Source: Alphaproteobacteria bacterium HT1-32
Lineage (GTDB): Bacteria; Pseudomonadota; Alphaproteobacteria; Rhodospirillales; HT1-32
Assembly (NCBI GenBank): GCA_009649675.1
Contig: WJPL01000001.1
Location: 2,314,469-2,378,468, forward strand
Direction of reading: 5' to 3'
DNA length: 64,000 nucleotides
Shown: positions 43,250 to 50,757 of the stretch, piece after piece
How positions within the stretch are numbered: position 1 is the stretch's first letter
How the letters are laid out: each line of letters starts with the position of its first letter
Notes under the pieces: model-generated
Databases searched by the model: none
Told to the model about the DNA's origin: nothing
Seen by the model: the letters and a program-made list of their open reading frames with translations, nothing else
Translations under genes and position numbers: made by a program

Positions 43250-43276
43250 CTCCTTCCCCGCACAGCGGGGGAGGAG
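43250..43276 (+). terminator. Stem-loop after the sulfhydrylase gene
   Basis: Arms CTCCTTCCCCGC (43250-43261) and GCGGGGGAGGAG (43265-43276) pair over 12 bp with one G-T wobble and a 3-base loop, 11 bases after the stop. A second small stem, GGGGC/GCCCC (43276-43291), follows at once. No T-run is present, so termination strength is uncertain. Confidence 0.6.
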
Positions 43277-43391
43277 GGGCCATTGTGCCCCTGTCATCCT
43301 GATCGTCTTTCAGGCGGATACGGGGCTGACTGCGCGTCCGGGAGTGCCTTATCCCATGTCTGGACGTGACAGAATTACCAAAAGCGCCTAT

Positions 43392-44558
43392 ATGGCCGCC
43401 ATGAACACCACATCTTCCATCGAAAAGACGGCCCTGAAGTCTGATGATCTCCGGGCCTGGGCGCAGCTTGATGCTGACGGCCGCAAGACCCTCATCGGAT
43501 TAAGCCGTGAAGAGCTTGATGCCGAACTGACAGCCTTTGGCCTTCCGAAGTTTCGCGCCAAGCAGCTCTGGCACTGGATGTACCATCAGGGTGAGACTGA
43601 TTTTGCGAAGATGACCACGCTGGGCAAGGACCTGCGTGCCCGGATGGCTGAACATTACGTGGTCGGACGGCCGGAGACGGTCACCGAACAACTGTCGGAA
43701 GATCGCACCCGTAAATGGCTGCTGCGCTTTGTTGACGGCAATGAAGCGGAATGTGTCTATATCCCGGAAGAAGACCGGGGGGCGCTCTGCATCTCCAGTC
43801 AGGTCGGCTGCACGCTGGCCTGCACCTTCTGCCATACCGGCACCCAGCAGCTTGTCCGCAATCTTGGCGCCTCGGAGATTGTCGGCCAGTTCATGAAGGC
43901 CCGCGATACCTATGGCGAATGGCCGTCGCCGAAAGACGGCGTTAACCGGATGCTCTCGAATATCGTGATGATGGGCATGGGTGAGCCGCTCTATAACTAC
44001 GACAATGTGGCGAAGGCGCTGCGCATCCTTATGGACAGCGAGGGCATCAGCCTGTCGCGTCGCCGCATTACCCTGTCGACCTCCGGCGTTGTCCCGATGA
44101 TCGAAAAGGTCGGTCAGGAACTGGGTGTCGGACTTGCCATCAGCCTGCATGCGGTCCGCGACGATCTGCGCGATGTGCTGGTGCCGATCAACCGCAAATG
44201 GCCGATTGCCGAACTGCTGGAAGCCTGCCGCAACTATCCCGCCGCGTCGAATTCGCGCCGGATCACCTTCGAATATGTCATGCTGAAAGGCATCAATGAT
44301 TCCGATGCGGATGCGCATGAACTGGTGCGGCTGCTGAAAGATGTCCCGGCAAAGGTCAATCTGATCCCGTTCAATGCCTGGCCGGGGGCGGAATATGAAT
44401 GTTCGTCGAACAACCGGATGCACCGGTTTGCCGATATCGTGAATGCCGGTGGATACTCCGCGCCGATCCGGGTGCCCCGCGGGCGTGACATTCTGGCGGC
44501 CTGTGGCCAGCTTAAAAGCGCCAGTGAACGCCAGCGTGGTCAGAAGGTCGCCCTGTAA
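43392..44558 (+). CDS. rlmN: Dual-specificity RNA methyltransferase RlmN
   Basis: This radical-SAM enzyme methylates C2 of A2503 in 23S rRNA and of A37 in some tRNAs. The 4Fe-4S motif is [11 protein letters not shown]. Other family segments are [40 protein letters not shown] and, near the end, [12 protein letters not shown] with the second catalytic cysteine. The N-terminus is uncertain: ATGs at 43356, 43392 and 43401 are all in frame, and I used the middle one. It is a single gene here. Confidence 0.93.
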   Translation: MAAMNTTSSIEKTALKSDDLRAWAQLDADGRKTLIGLSREELDAELTAFGLPKFRAKQLWHWMYHQGETDFAKMTTLGKDLRARMAEHYVVGRPETVTEQLSEDRTRKWLLRFVDGNEAECVYIPEEDRGALCISSQVGCTLACTFCHTGTQQLVRNLGASEIVGQFMKARDTYGEWPSPKDGVNRMLSNIVMMGMGEPLYNYDNVAKALRILMDSEGISLSRRRITLSTSGVVPMIEKVGQELGVGLAISLHAVRDDLRDVLVPINRKWPIAELLEACRNYPAASNSRRITFEYVMLKGINDSDADAHELVRLLKDVPAKVNLIPFNAWPGAEYECSSNNRMHRFADIVNAGGYSAPIRVPRGRDILAACGQLKSASERQRGQKVAL

Positions 44559-44615
44559 GTCACCCTCCCGGCGCACTATGTTATTGTTGTAAGCAACAAT
44601 AGTAACGGACGTCAG

Positions 44616-45131
44616 ATGAAACCCGCCCTCCTGCTCGCCTTTCTCGGAACGCTTCTGGCGTCAGCCGCCTTCGCTGATCGTCTGGCAACCACTGAGGATG
44701 GCCGCAAGGTCGTGCTCCGCGATGACGGCACCTGGGTCTTTGCCGGACCTGCGGCGGAAAGCGACCTGCCGCCGATTGTGCTGTTGCAGGTCACCGAAAT
44801 TGAGGATGGTCGCCGCGGCTGCTGGATCGAGATGGAGGCGACCAACGTGACGGAAGAACGCCTGCGCGGGTTTGAACCTTCGATCCTGTTCTCCGGCACG
44901 GCCCCGGCCTGGAAACGCGACGTCTCCTTCCGCTTCCCGGCCCTCGTCCCCCAGAGCAGCATCCGCATCAACCGTACCATCCGCGATGAGAAATGCAGCG
45001 CCATCGGCGATGGCCGCATCATCAGGATTGCAGGTGAATGCCGCAACGGTCAGGAAGTCCTCGAAGCCGGCGACTGTCTGGCACGAACGGAAGTAAGGCC
45101 GGGCAACCAGCTGATTGATGTGAGGAAGTAA
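44616..45131 (+). CDS. Secreted protein of unknown function with four cysteines
   Basis: The 171-residue protein starts with a clear signal peptide (MKPALLLAFLGTLLASAAFA, cleavage before D21). The mature part begins RLATTEDGRKVVLRDDGTWV, a short beta-hairpin motif seen at the start of several small periplasmic proteins. Four cysteines (in GCWIE, EKCSA, GECRN and GDCLA) could form two disulfides. I do not recognise the family. It is the last ordinary-composition gene before the AT-rich reverse transcriptase segment. Confidence 0.75.
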   Translation: MKPALLLAFLGTLLASAAFADRLATTEDGRKVVLRDDGTWVFAGPAAESDLPPIVLLQVTEIEDGRRGCWIEMEATNVTEERLRGFEPSILFSGTAPAWKRDVSFRFPALVPQSSIRINRTIRDEKCSAIGDGRIIRIAGECRNGQEVLEAGDCLARTEVRPGNQLIDVRK

Positions 45132-45146
45132 GAGTAAAAAATTATG

Positions 45147-46562
45147 CTATAGAGAGAATTTTATCATGAATTTATCTGACAAGGTCCGAATAAAGTCAGG
45201 ATATCCTTTTACTTGATGGTGAATTTTTGATTCCGCACCAAATATTTTTTCCGCTCGCTTGATATATGTCCAGAATGTCCATTTTTTCTTATCGGTAAAT
45301 TGATCAAAATCCTCAACTTTTCCAAATTTTCTTACTATAAGTTCTGTTTTTAATATAGGCCGTAAGTATTTGTAATCTTTTCCTGGGTAGCGGCTGACTA
45401 AGTGTATTGCCTCTCTTTTAACGCAGAGAGTCATTTTTCTCTTGAAATTACTCAATGTCGAATCGCGTAAATATACTCTTTGTCCATCAAATCGAAACCC
45501 AAGATAATTCAATCCATTACGTGATTTTCCTTTAGGGTATATTGCTTCATATAGTAACCCCTCTGATGAGCGGGTAAATTTGTCGATAGTGCATTTGCTT
45601 TCTTTAATATCTAAATTCTCTCCATGAACCTGAATCAAATTACGAATTTTGTTCATAAAGTTGATTGGATCAACAGTGTTAATGGGGAGAATTATTAAAA
45701 TATCATCAGAATAACGTAGGTAGTGACCATTTAGGGAGTTTGTTATCTTTGATACCTCAAAATCAAAATCTAATAAATAAAAATTAGCTATTAAATCCGA
45801 TAGCGGAGCTCCTTGCGGAATACCATAGGTATTTTCATTTTTGTGAATTAAATTTTTATATTTAGGGTTTTTACCGCAAATTTTCTCACGAAATTCTTTC
45901 ATGGTGCATAGTTGTTTTGGGATTTCCCGCCGAGGCAATAAATACCCCTTTACTCCTGATTTTTTTATCCCAAAATACCCTAATGCAGTATATGCTTCTT
46001 TGATATCAACAACATTGTATTTAGTTATTGCTTGAAAAACAGCGTAATGATCGGCTGGTAATATTTTGGTGTCTAGAAGTCGACACCAAATTTTATTGAT
46101 TTTATCATGATCTAAATTTTCAAAAAAATTACTTATATCTAATGATATAGCCCAGCAGTTTTTAATATTTTTAATGTAATTAAAGGAGTCAGATGCGTGA
46201 TTTATATTGCTTTTTCCGCTATTAATCGCAGAAGATATTGGTACTCTTCTGTAGGCAAGTACATTTTTAGAAATACCGTACTTTGTTAATAAATTTTCGT
46301 ACTTCTGTGAAAGCCCATGACGATATCGACTGAAAATTGCAGCATCTCGTCGCGAGGCAAAGCGTATTTCACGAATTTTCTTTGGCTTGCCGAGCGGTCT
46401 GAACGGTTTGTAGGTGTTCTCATATTTCAAAAATGGTAAAAATGCATTTTCTTCTACTGCCTTGGGATTATTTGAAATTTCTTTCATTTCTTTTAATGAA
46501 AGCGGTGCGTCAAAATGAGGGTATTGCTTCTGATCGTCTTTTGAAGGAGTCCATTCTATCAT
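45147..46562 (-). CDS. Reverse transcriptase, probably a defence-associated or group-II-like RT
   Basis: The 471-residue protein starts MIEWTPSKDDQKQ, with GAGGG eight bases upstream; a GTG at 46601 would extend through a hairpin. RT motifs in order: KIREIRFASRRDAAIFS, SLDISNFFENLDHDKI, GIPQGAPLSDLIANFYLLDF, the catalytic YLRYSDDILIILP (YSDD 284-287) and NYLGFRFDG. No maturase X/En domain is evident, so it is not a complete group II intron protein. The base and codon composition is strikingly AT-rich compared with both sides. It lies downstream of tRNA-Leu on the same strand with a folded leader, as single-gene DRT-type systems do. The exact RT class cannot be fixed from sequence alone. Confidence 0.88.
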   Translation of the reverse strand: MIEWTPSKDDQKQYPHFDAPLSLKEMKEISNNPKAVEENAFLPFLKYENTYKPFRPLGKPKKIREIRFASRRDAAIFSRYRHGLSQKYENLLTKYGISKNVLAYRRVPISSAINSGKSNINHASDSFNYIKNIKNCWAISLDISNFFENLDHDKINKIWCRLLDTKILPADHYAVFQAITKYNVVDIKEAYTALGYFGIKKSGVKGYLLPRREIPKQLCTMKEFREKICGKNPKYKNLIHKNENTYGIPQGAPLSDLIANFYLLDFDFEVSKITNSLNGHYLRYSDDILIILPINTVDPINFMNKIRNLIQVHGENLDIKESKCTIDKFTRSSEGLLYEAIYPKGKSRNGLNYLGFRFDGQRVYLRDSTLSNFKRKMTLCVKREAIHLVSRYPGKDYKYLRPILKTELIVRKFGKVEDFDQFTDKKKWTFWTYIKRAEKIFGAESKIHHQVKGYPDFIRTLSDKFMIKFSL

Positions 46563-46960
46563 TGCGTTTTCCCTCACGAGAGGGGAGGCAACTCCGTTCA
46601 CGTTACGGATATGTTACCTCCCCGGCTATTGTTCGAGTGGGGCTTCCACTCTTGCACACGTGATCAACGTCGAACATGAGTTGTTATAATATAGTGGCGC
46701 AGCTTTACGTCACTTTAGGCTTGGCTGACGCACCCGTATCTTTCAGGAGGCTGACGATGCAGATTTCCATTCAGATCACTGTCGGGATAGCATTTAGCCT
46801 TGACAGTTATAACAGCGAACTACGGACCCTATTTGGACCGCATTTTCCGGAAATATGTCACAATGGTATGAAGTCAAGACGCGAGCCTAAGAAAATTTTA
46901 ACAACGAATCTCGTCGTATTTTCGGCGTCTTTAAAATTGGGCCAACTCGCCTTTTTGCTT
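46563..46960. other. Gene-free region between tRNA-Leu and the reverse transcriptase
   Basis: About 400 bases of mixed composition without a credible gene. The RT-proximal 115 bases are the folded RNA. The middle (46740-46860) has AGGAGG followed by a plus-strand ATG (46757), but that frame runs on through the antisense of tRNA-Leu and looks fortuitous. The tRNA-proximal 100 bases are AT-rich, as expected for the flank of an inserted element. No integrase or obvious att repeat of the tRNA 3' end is visible. Confidence 0.55.
46571..46676 (-). ncRNA. Candidate structured RNA upstream of the reverse transcriptase
   Basis: Read on the minus strand three stems follow one another. (A) TGTTCGA at 46676-46670 pairs with TCGAACA at 46636-46630, enclosing a GAGTGG/CCACTC stem. 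(B) GGGGAGGTAAC (46623-46613) pairs with GTTGCCTCCCC (46592-46582) over 11 bp with one wobble, enclosing CCGT/ACGG. (C) CCCTC/GAGGG (46584-46571) covers the RT ribosome binding site. Stems B and C share bases 46582-46584 and are mutually exclusive. A TATA-rich -10-like box lies at about 46684-46694. This could be the template/partner RNA of the RT or an autoregulatory leader. Confidence 0.55.
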
Positions 46961-47047
46961 TGGTGCCCAGGAGAAGACTCGAACTTCCACGACCTTGCGG
47001 CCACAGGCACCTGAAGCCTGCGCGTCTACCAATTCCGCCACCTGGGC
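46961..47047 (-). tRNA. tRNA-Leu (anticodon CAG)
   Basis: The 87-base gene has an acceptor stem GCCCAGG/CCTGGGC, a D-arm GGCGGAATTGGTAGACGC, an anticodon stem CAGGC/GCCTG with loop TTCAGGT, a long variable arm typical of Leu, and TTCGAGT in the T-loop. The CCA end is encoded (46961-46963). It reads CUG codons. The reverse transcriptase segment lies directly downstream on the same strand, making this tRNA a plausible insertion site. Confidence 0.95.
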
Positions 47048-47218
47048 AGGCAGCCAATCCTTTGCATCGATTTCTCGGTGCGGGAGGCGAGTAGTTAAAG
47101 TCTGTCCCGCCTTCTGTCAACAGCGTTCAGACAGTTTCCGATCAGTTGACGCTTGGGTGGTCATCGGGTAAGCGACGGGCTAGATTAAGGGACAATATTC
47201 CAGCTCTTGGGGATGGCT

Positions 47219-48217
47219 ATGAACGGGCGATTGGTAACGGTTTTTGGTGGGTCCGGATTTATCGGGCGGCATATCGTCCAGAAGCTGGCGTCGGAAGGAT
47301 GCCGGGTTCGGGTGGCGGTACGGGATGCGGAAGGCGCAAAATTTCTGCTGCCACGCGGTGATGTCGGGCAGATTTCCATTCTGCCGACAGACCTGTCCAA
47401 TGAAGAAAGCATTGCCCGCGCCTGTGCCGGTGCTGATGCAATTGTGAATGCCGCCGGTGTGCAGTCCGAAAGTGGCAAATCCACCTACCAGGCCGTGAAT
47501 GCCGAAGGGGCAGGGCATATTGCCCGCCATGCCCGCCAGAACGGTGTCGGGGCGGTGGTGCATATCTCTGGCCTTGGTGCTGATTCCTCTTCTTCCATCG
47601 GTCTGGTGAAATGGAAGGGGCGTGGTGAGGAATATGTGCGCGGCGGATATCCGCAGGCGACGATTCTGCGCCCCAGTGTGGTTTTTGGCCCGGAAGATCA
47701 TTACTTCAACCGGCTTGCCGGGATGCTGCGCTTCTGTCCGGTTCTGCCGGTTATCGGGGCAAGTCTGCCTTATATCAATTTCAACGAGTCGAAATGCGGG
47801 CTGGTGACGGCCAGCGGCGGCCCGGTGATGCAGCCGGTTTATGTCGGGGATGTGGTCGACGCGGTCTGGGTGGCGCTTAACGATGCCTCAAAGGCCGGAA
47901 AGACCTATGAACTGGGCGGTCCGGATGTGGTCAGCGGCACCGATTGTGCAAAGCTGATACTGGAGGTCACGCGCCGGAAGAACATTCCGCTGTCGCTGCC
48001 CTACTGGAAGGCAAAGCTGCTGGCTTATATCATGAAGCCGCTGCCAAACCCGGCCTTCACGCCGGATCATATCGATATGATGCAAATCCCGAACGTGGTC
48101 CATGAAGGGGCTGCCGGGTTCGCTGACCTCGGGTTGCAGCCGAAATCGCTGGCGGCAATCCTGCCGACCTATCTCGCTGCTTACCGCCCGCCGTCGAAAC
48201 GTGGCCGTCAGGCCTGA
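47219..48217 (+). CDS. Complex-I NDUFA9-subfamily NAD(P)-binding epimerase-like protein
   Basis: The 332-residue extended-SDR protein starts MNGRLVTVFGGSGFIGRHIV, with the dinucleotide-binding GGSGFIG. It shows VVHISGLGADSSSSI and LRPSVVFGPEDHYFNRLA, the pattern of bacterial homologues of the mitochondrial complex I subunit NDUFA9. Two alternative starts (47207 TTG, 47213 ATG) lie just upstream; GGGGA precedes the one chosen. It converges on uppP with a 10-base 3' overlap. The role is unproven; isoprenoid-quinone or cofactor-related functions have been proposed for relatives. Confidence 0.87.
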   Translation: MNGRLVTVFGGSGFIGRHIVQKLASEGCRVRVAVRDAEGAKFLLPRGDVGQISILPTDLSNEESIARACAGADAIVNAAGVQSESGKSTYQAVNAEGAGHIARHARQNGVGAVVHISGLGADSSSSIGLVKWKGRGEEYVRGGYPQATILRPSVVFGPEDHYFNRLAGMLRFCPVLPVIGASLPYINFNESKCGLVTASGGPVMQPVYVGDVVDAVWVALNDASKAGKTYELGGPDVVSGTDCAKLILEVTRRKNIPLSLPYWKAKLLAYIMKPLPNPAFTPDHIDMMQIPNVVHEGAAGFADLGLQPKSLAAILPTYLAAYRPPSKRGRQA

Positions 48218-49008
48218 TAGGCCAGTGTCAGCAGGGCAGCGCCAAGCAGCAGCCGGTAGATCACAAAGGGCGTGAAAGACGCCCGGCGCAGCCAGGCCAT
48301 CATGATGGCAATGGAAACCAGCGCGGTGATGAAGGCGAGGCCCGCCGCAACGAAGGCGTCTGTGGTGAGTTCGGGGTGCGAGCCGTCGAACAGAACCCGG
48401 CCTTTCAGCAGGCCGGCACCCAGAATGGCCGGAATCGACAACAGCATCGAGAAGCGGGCTGCCTCCGGGCGTTCATAGCCGCAGATACGTGCCGCCGTCA
48501 TGGTAACGCCGGAGCGCGACATGCCGGGCAGGATGGCAAATACCTGCGAGATGCCGATCAGCAGCGATGTGCCGAAGGTCATATGTTCGATTCGCCGGAC
48601 AGTCATGCCGATGCTGTCGGCGAGATAGAGGAACAGACCGCCGATCAGGGTGGTCCAGCCGATCAGTTCCAGTGTGCGGGGGGCATCCATACCGTAATGT
48701 TCGAGTGCAATCCCGGCGATGACCAGCGGCAGGGTGGCGATGATGACATGGCCAACCAGGGCCGCTGATGGTGACCGGCGTCCCCGGATCAGGCGCCCAA
48801 GACCCGCCAGCATCGCCCAGATGTCGCGCCAGAAATAGATCAGGACGGCACCGAGACTGCCGACATGGACGGCAACATCAATCAGGATGCCCTGATCCTT
48901 CCAGCCGGTCAGCAGAGGAACCAGGACCAGATGCCCGGAGGAACTGACCGGGAGAAACTCGGTTATACCCTGAATGATCGCCAGAACCGCGAGATGTAGT
49001 GAAATCAC
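48208..49008 (-). CDS. uppP: Undecaprenyl-diphosphatase
   Basis: This integral membrane phosphatase recycles undecaprenyl pyrophosphate to the monophosphate carrier for cell-wall and polysaccharide synthesis; loss gives bacitracin sensitivity. The 267-residue protein starts at a GTG nine bases after GGGGG. Active-site segments are QGITEFLPVSSSGHLVLVPL and PGMSRSGVTMTAARICGY, in a bundle of about eight transmembrane helices. It is a single gene, convergent with the epimerase. Confidence 0.94.
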   Translation of the reverse strand: MISLHLAVLAIIQGITEFLPVSSSGHLVLVPLLTGWKDQGILIDVAVHVGSLGAVLIYFWRDIWAMLAGLGRLIRGRRSPSAALVGHVIIATLPLVIAGIALEHYGMDAPRTLELIGWTTLIGGLFLYLADSIGMTVRRIEHMTFGTSLLIGISQVFAILPGMSRSGVTMTAARICGYERPEAARFSMLLSIPAILGAGLLKGRVLFDGSHPELTTDAFVAAGLAFITALVSIAIMMAWLRRASFTPFVIYRLLLGAALLTLAYQA

Positions 49009-49301
49009 TTTGAGAGACCCCCAGATAGGCGGGGAAGATAACACCGGGAGGCCTGTGGGTGCAGTAGCAATTTTAGTCCCAGTTCGGACCTAATTAGCTG
49101 GTAGGTGATCCCGGAGAGGTTAAAACAGATATCCCGAACGGGGGTTTTTAAAAAAATAGTCATAGAAACTGACCTATCTGCCGAAATTTTCGTGCAATCG
49201 GCTCTGAGTGATATTATAGAACTGTTGTCGGACTTAATTCTTTGCGCCTGTTGCGCCAGACCGCCGCCCCCTGCGGGCGGCTCTTTAATCGGGAGAACGC
49301 C
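49009..49301. promoter_or_regulatory. uppP-gltD divergent intergenic region
   Basis: About 290 bases with an AT-rich centre. A possible sigma-70 -10 box TATTAT lies at 49212-49217, with TTCGTG 17 bases upstream (weak). The 3' end carries a terminator-like stem before gltD (49263-49281) and GGGAGAAC as ribosome binding site. No gene is visible. Confidence 0.5.
49263..49281 (+). promoter_or_regulatory. Terminator-like hairpin in the gltDB leader
   Basis: A perfect 7-bp GC stem, GCCGCCC (49263-49269) with GGGCGGC (49275-49281), is followed by TCTTT, 20 bases before the gltD ATG. In the leader of a nitrogen-assimilation operon this could be an attenuator rather than an end-of-gene terminator, since no plus-strand gene precedes it. 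Confidence 0.5.
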
Positions 49302-50744
49302 ATGCCTCAACGGATGCTGAAATTCGTCAAGGTTGACCGTGAAATGCCAGCGAAGCGTGAGGCTGAGGCCCGCCGTGAGGACTGGCACGAGATATATGGC
49401 GAGTTCATCCGTGATAAGGCCGAGGAGCAGGCCAGCCGTTGTTCGCAATGCGGTGTGCCGTTCTGTCAGGTGCATTGCCCGCTGCATAATAATATCCCGG
49501 ACTGGCTGATGCTGACGGCAAATGGCCGGCTGGAAGAGGCCTATGAGGTGTCTTCCGCGACCAACAACATGCCGGAAATCTGCGGCCGTATCTGTCCGCA
49601 GGACCGTCTCTGTGAAGGTAACTGTGTTATCGAGCAGTCTGGCCATGGCACCGTGACCATCGGTTCGGTTGAGAAATATATCACCGAAATGGCCTGGGAA
49701 AATGGCTGGGTGAAGCCCGTCAAACCATCGGTGGAGCGGGCTGAGTCGATTGGTGTGATTGGTGGTGGTCCGGCCGGAATGGCAGCCGCGGAGCAGCTTC
49801 GTAAACGTGGTTATCAGGTCACCATCTATGACCGCTATGACCGTATGGGCGGGTTGCTGATTTATGGCATTCCTTCCTTCAAGCTGGAAAAGGACGTGGT
49901 GGAACGCCGCACGCGCCTGCTGGCTGACAGCGGCATCACACTGGTTTCCAATTTTGAAGTTGGCCGGGATGCGACGCTGGCCGAGCTGCGCGAAAAGCAT
50001 GACGCGGTTTTTATCGGCACCGGGGTCTATAAGGCGCGGGATATCACCCTGCCGGGTGCGGGCCTGAAGAACGTGCTGCCGGCGCTGGAATTCCTGACCG
50101 CGTCAAACCGTCTGGGGCTTGGTGATGATGTGCCGGAATTCGAGAATGGTACGCTGAATGCCAAGGGCAAGAATGTTGTGGTGATCGGCGGTGGTGATAC
50201 CGCGATGGATTGCGTGCGCACGGCCGTCCGGCAGGGGGCCAGGTCGGTGAAATGTCTCTATCGCCGTGACCGGGAGAACATGCCGGGGTCGCAGCGTGAA
50301 GTCTCGAATGCGGAAGAGGAAGGGGTGGAGTTCGTCTGGCTTTCTGCACCGGAAGCCTTCACGGGTGACGGGGCTGTGGATCATGTCCGGGCATTGCGTA
50401 TGCATCTTGGCATGCCCGATGCTTCTGGCCGGCGCAGCCCGGAGCCGATTGCGGACTCATCATTCAACATTCCCTGTGACATGGCGATCAAGGCGCTGGG
50501 TTTCGACCCGGAAGACCTGCCCACGATGTTCGGTGAGCCGGGTCTCGAAGTCAGTCGCTGGGGGACCATCAAGGTCGATTTCCGCACCCATATGACCATG
50601 CTGGACGGGGTGTTTGCCGGGGGCGATATCGTCCGTGGTGCGTCACTTGTCGTCTGGGCGGTACGCGACGGCCGGGACTGTGCCGATGCTATTCACACCT
50701 ATATTCAGGCCAAGGCCAAAACGACGCTCAAACAGGCGTCCTGA
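49302..50744 (+). CDS. gltD: Glutamate synthase (NADPH) small/beta subunit
   Basis: The 480-residue flavoprotein takes electrons from NADPH and passes them through 4Fe-4S clusters to GltB. It starts MPQRMLKFVKVDREMPAKRE. Cluster cysteines are in SRCSQCGVPFCQVHCP and EICGRICPQDRLCEGNC. The FAD site is GVIGGGPAGMAAAEQL and the NADPH site VVIGGGDTAMDC. It precedes gltB by 13 bases, the reverse of the E. coli order. Confidence 0.96.
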   Translation: MPQRMLKFVKVDREMPAKREAEARREDWHEIYGEFIRDKAEEQASRCSQCGVPFCQVHCPLHNNIPDWLMLTANGRLEEAYEVSSATNNMPEICGRICPQDRLCEGNCVIEQSGHGTVTIGSVEKYITEMAWENGWVKPVKPSVERAESIGVIGGGPAGMAAAEQLRKRGYQVTIYDRYDRMGGLLIYGIPSFKLEKDVVERRTRLLADSGITLVSNFEVGRDATLAELREKHDAVFIGTGVYKARDITLPGAGLKNVLPALEFLTASNRLGLGDDVPEFENGTLNAKGKNVVVIGGGDTAMDCVRTAVRQGARSVKCLYRRDRENMPGSQREVSNAEEEGVEFVWLSAPEAFTGDGAVDHVRALRMHLGMPDASGRRSPEPIADSSFNIPCDMAIKALGFDPEDLPTMFGEPGLEVSRWGTIKVDFRTHMTMLDGVFAGGDIVRGASLVVWAVRDGRDCADAIHTYIQAKAKTTLKQAS

Positions 50745-50757
50745 GGGAGATCGGAAG

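Noticed and set aside
45147..46961. Group II intron or prophage at the RT
   Set aside because: No domain V/VI-like RNA, maturase extension, integrase or phage gene is visible; the tRNA 3' end is not obviously repeated at the far side near 45132.
46676..47014. Small plus-strand frame with AGGAGG before an ATG at 46757
   Set aside because: The frame runs through the antisense of tRNA-Leu, shows no recognisable domain, and overlaps the leader of the reverse transcriptase. I regard the ribosome-site match as chance.
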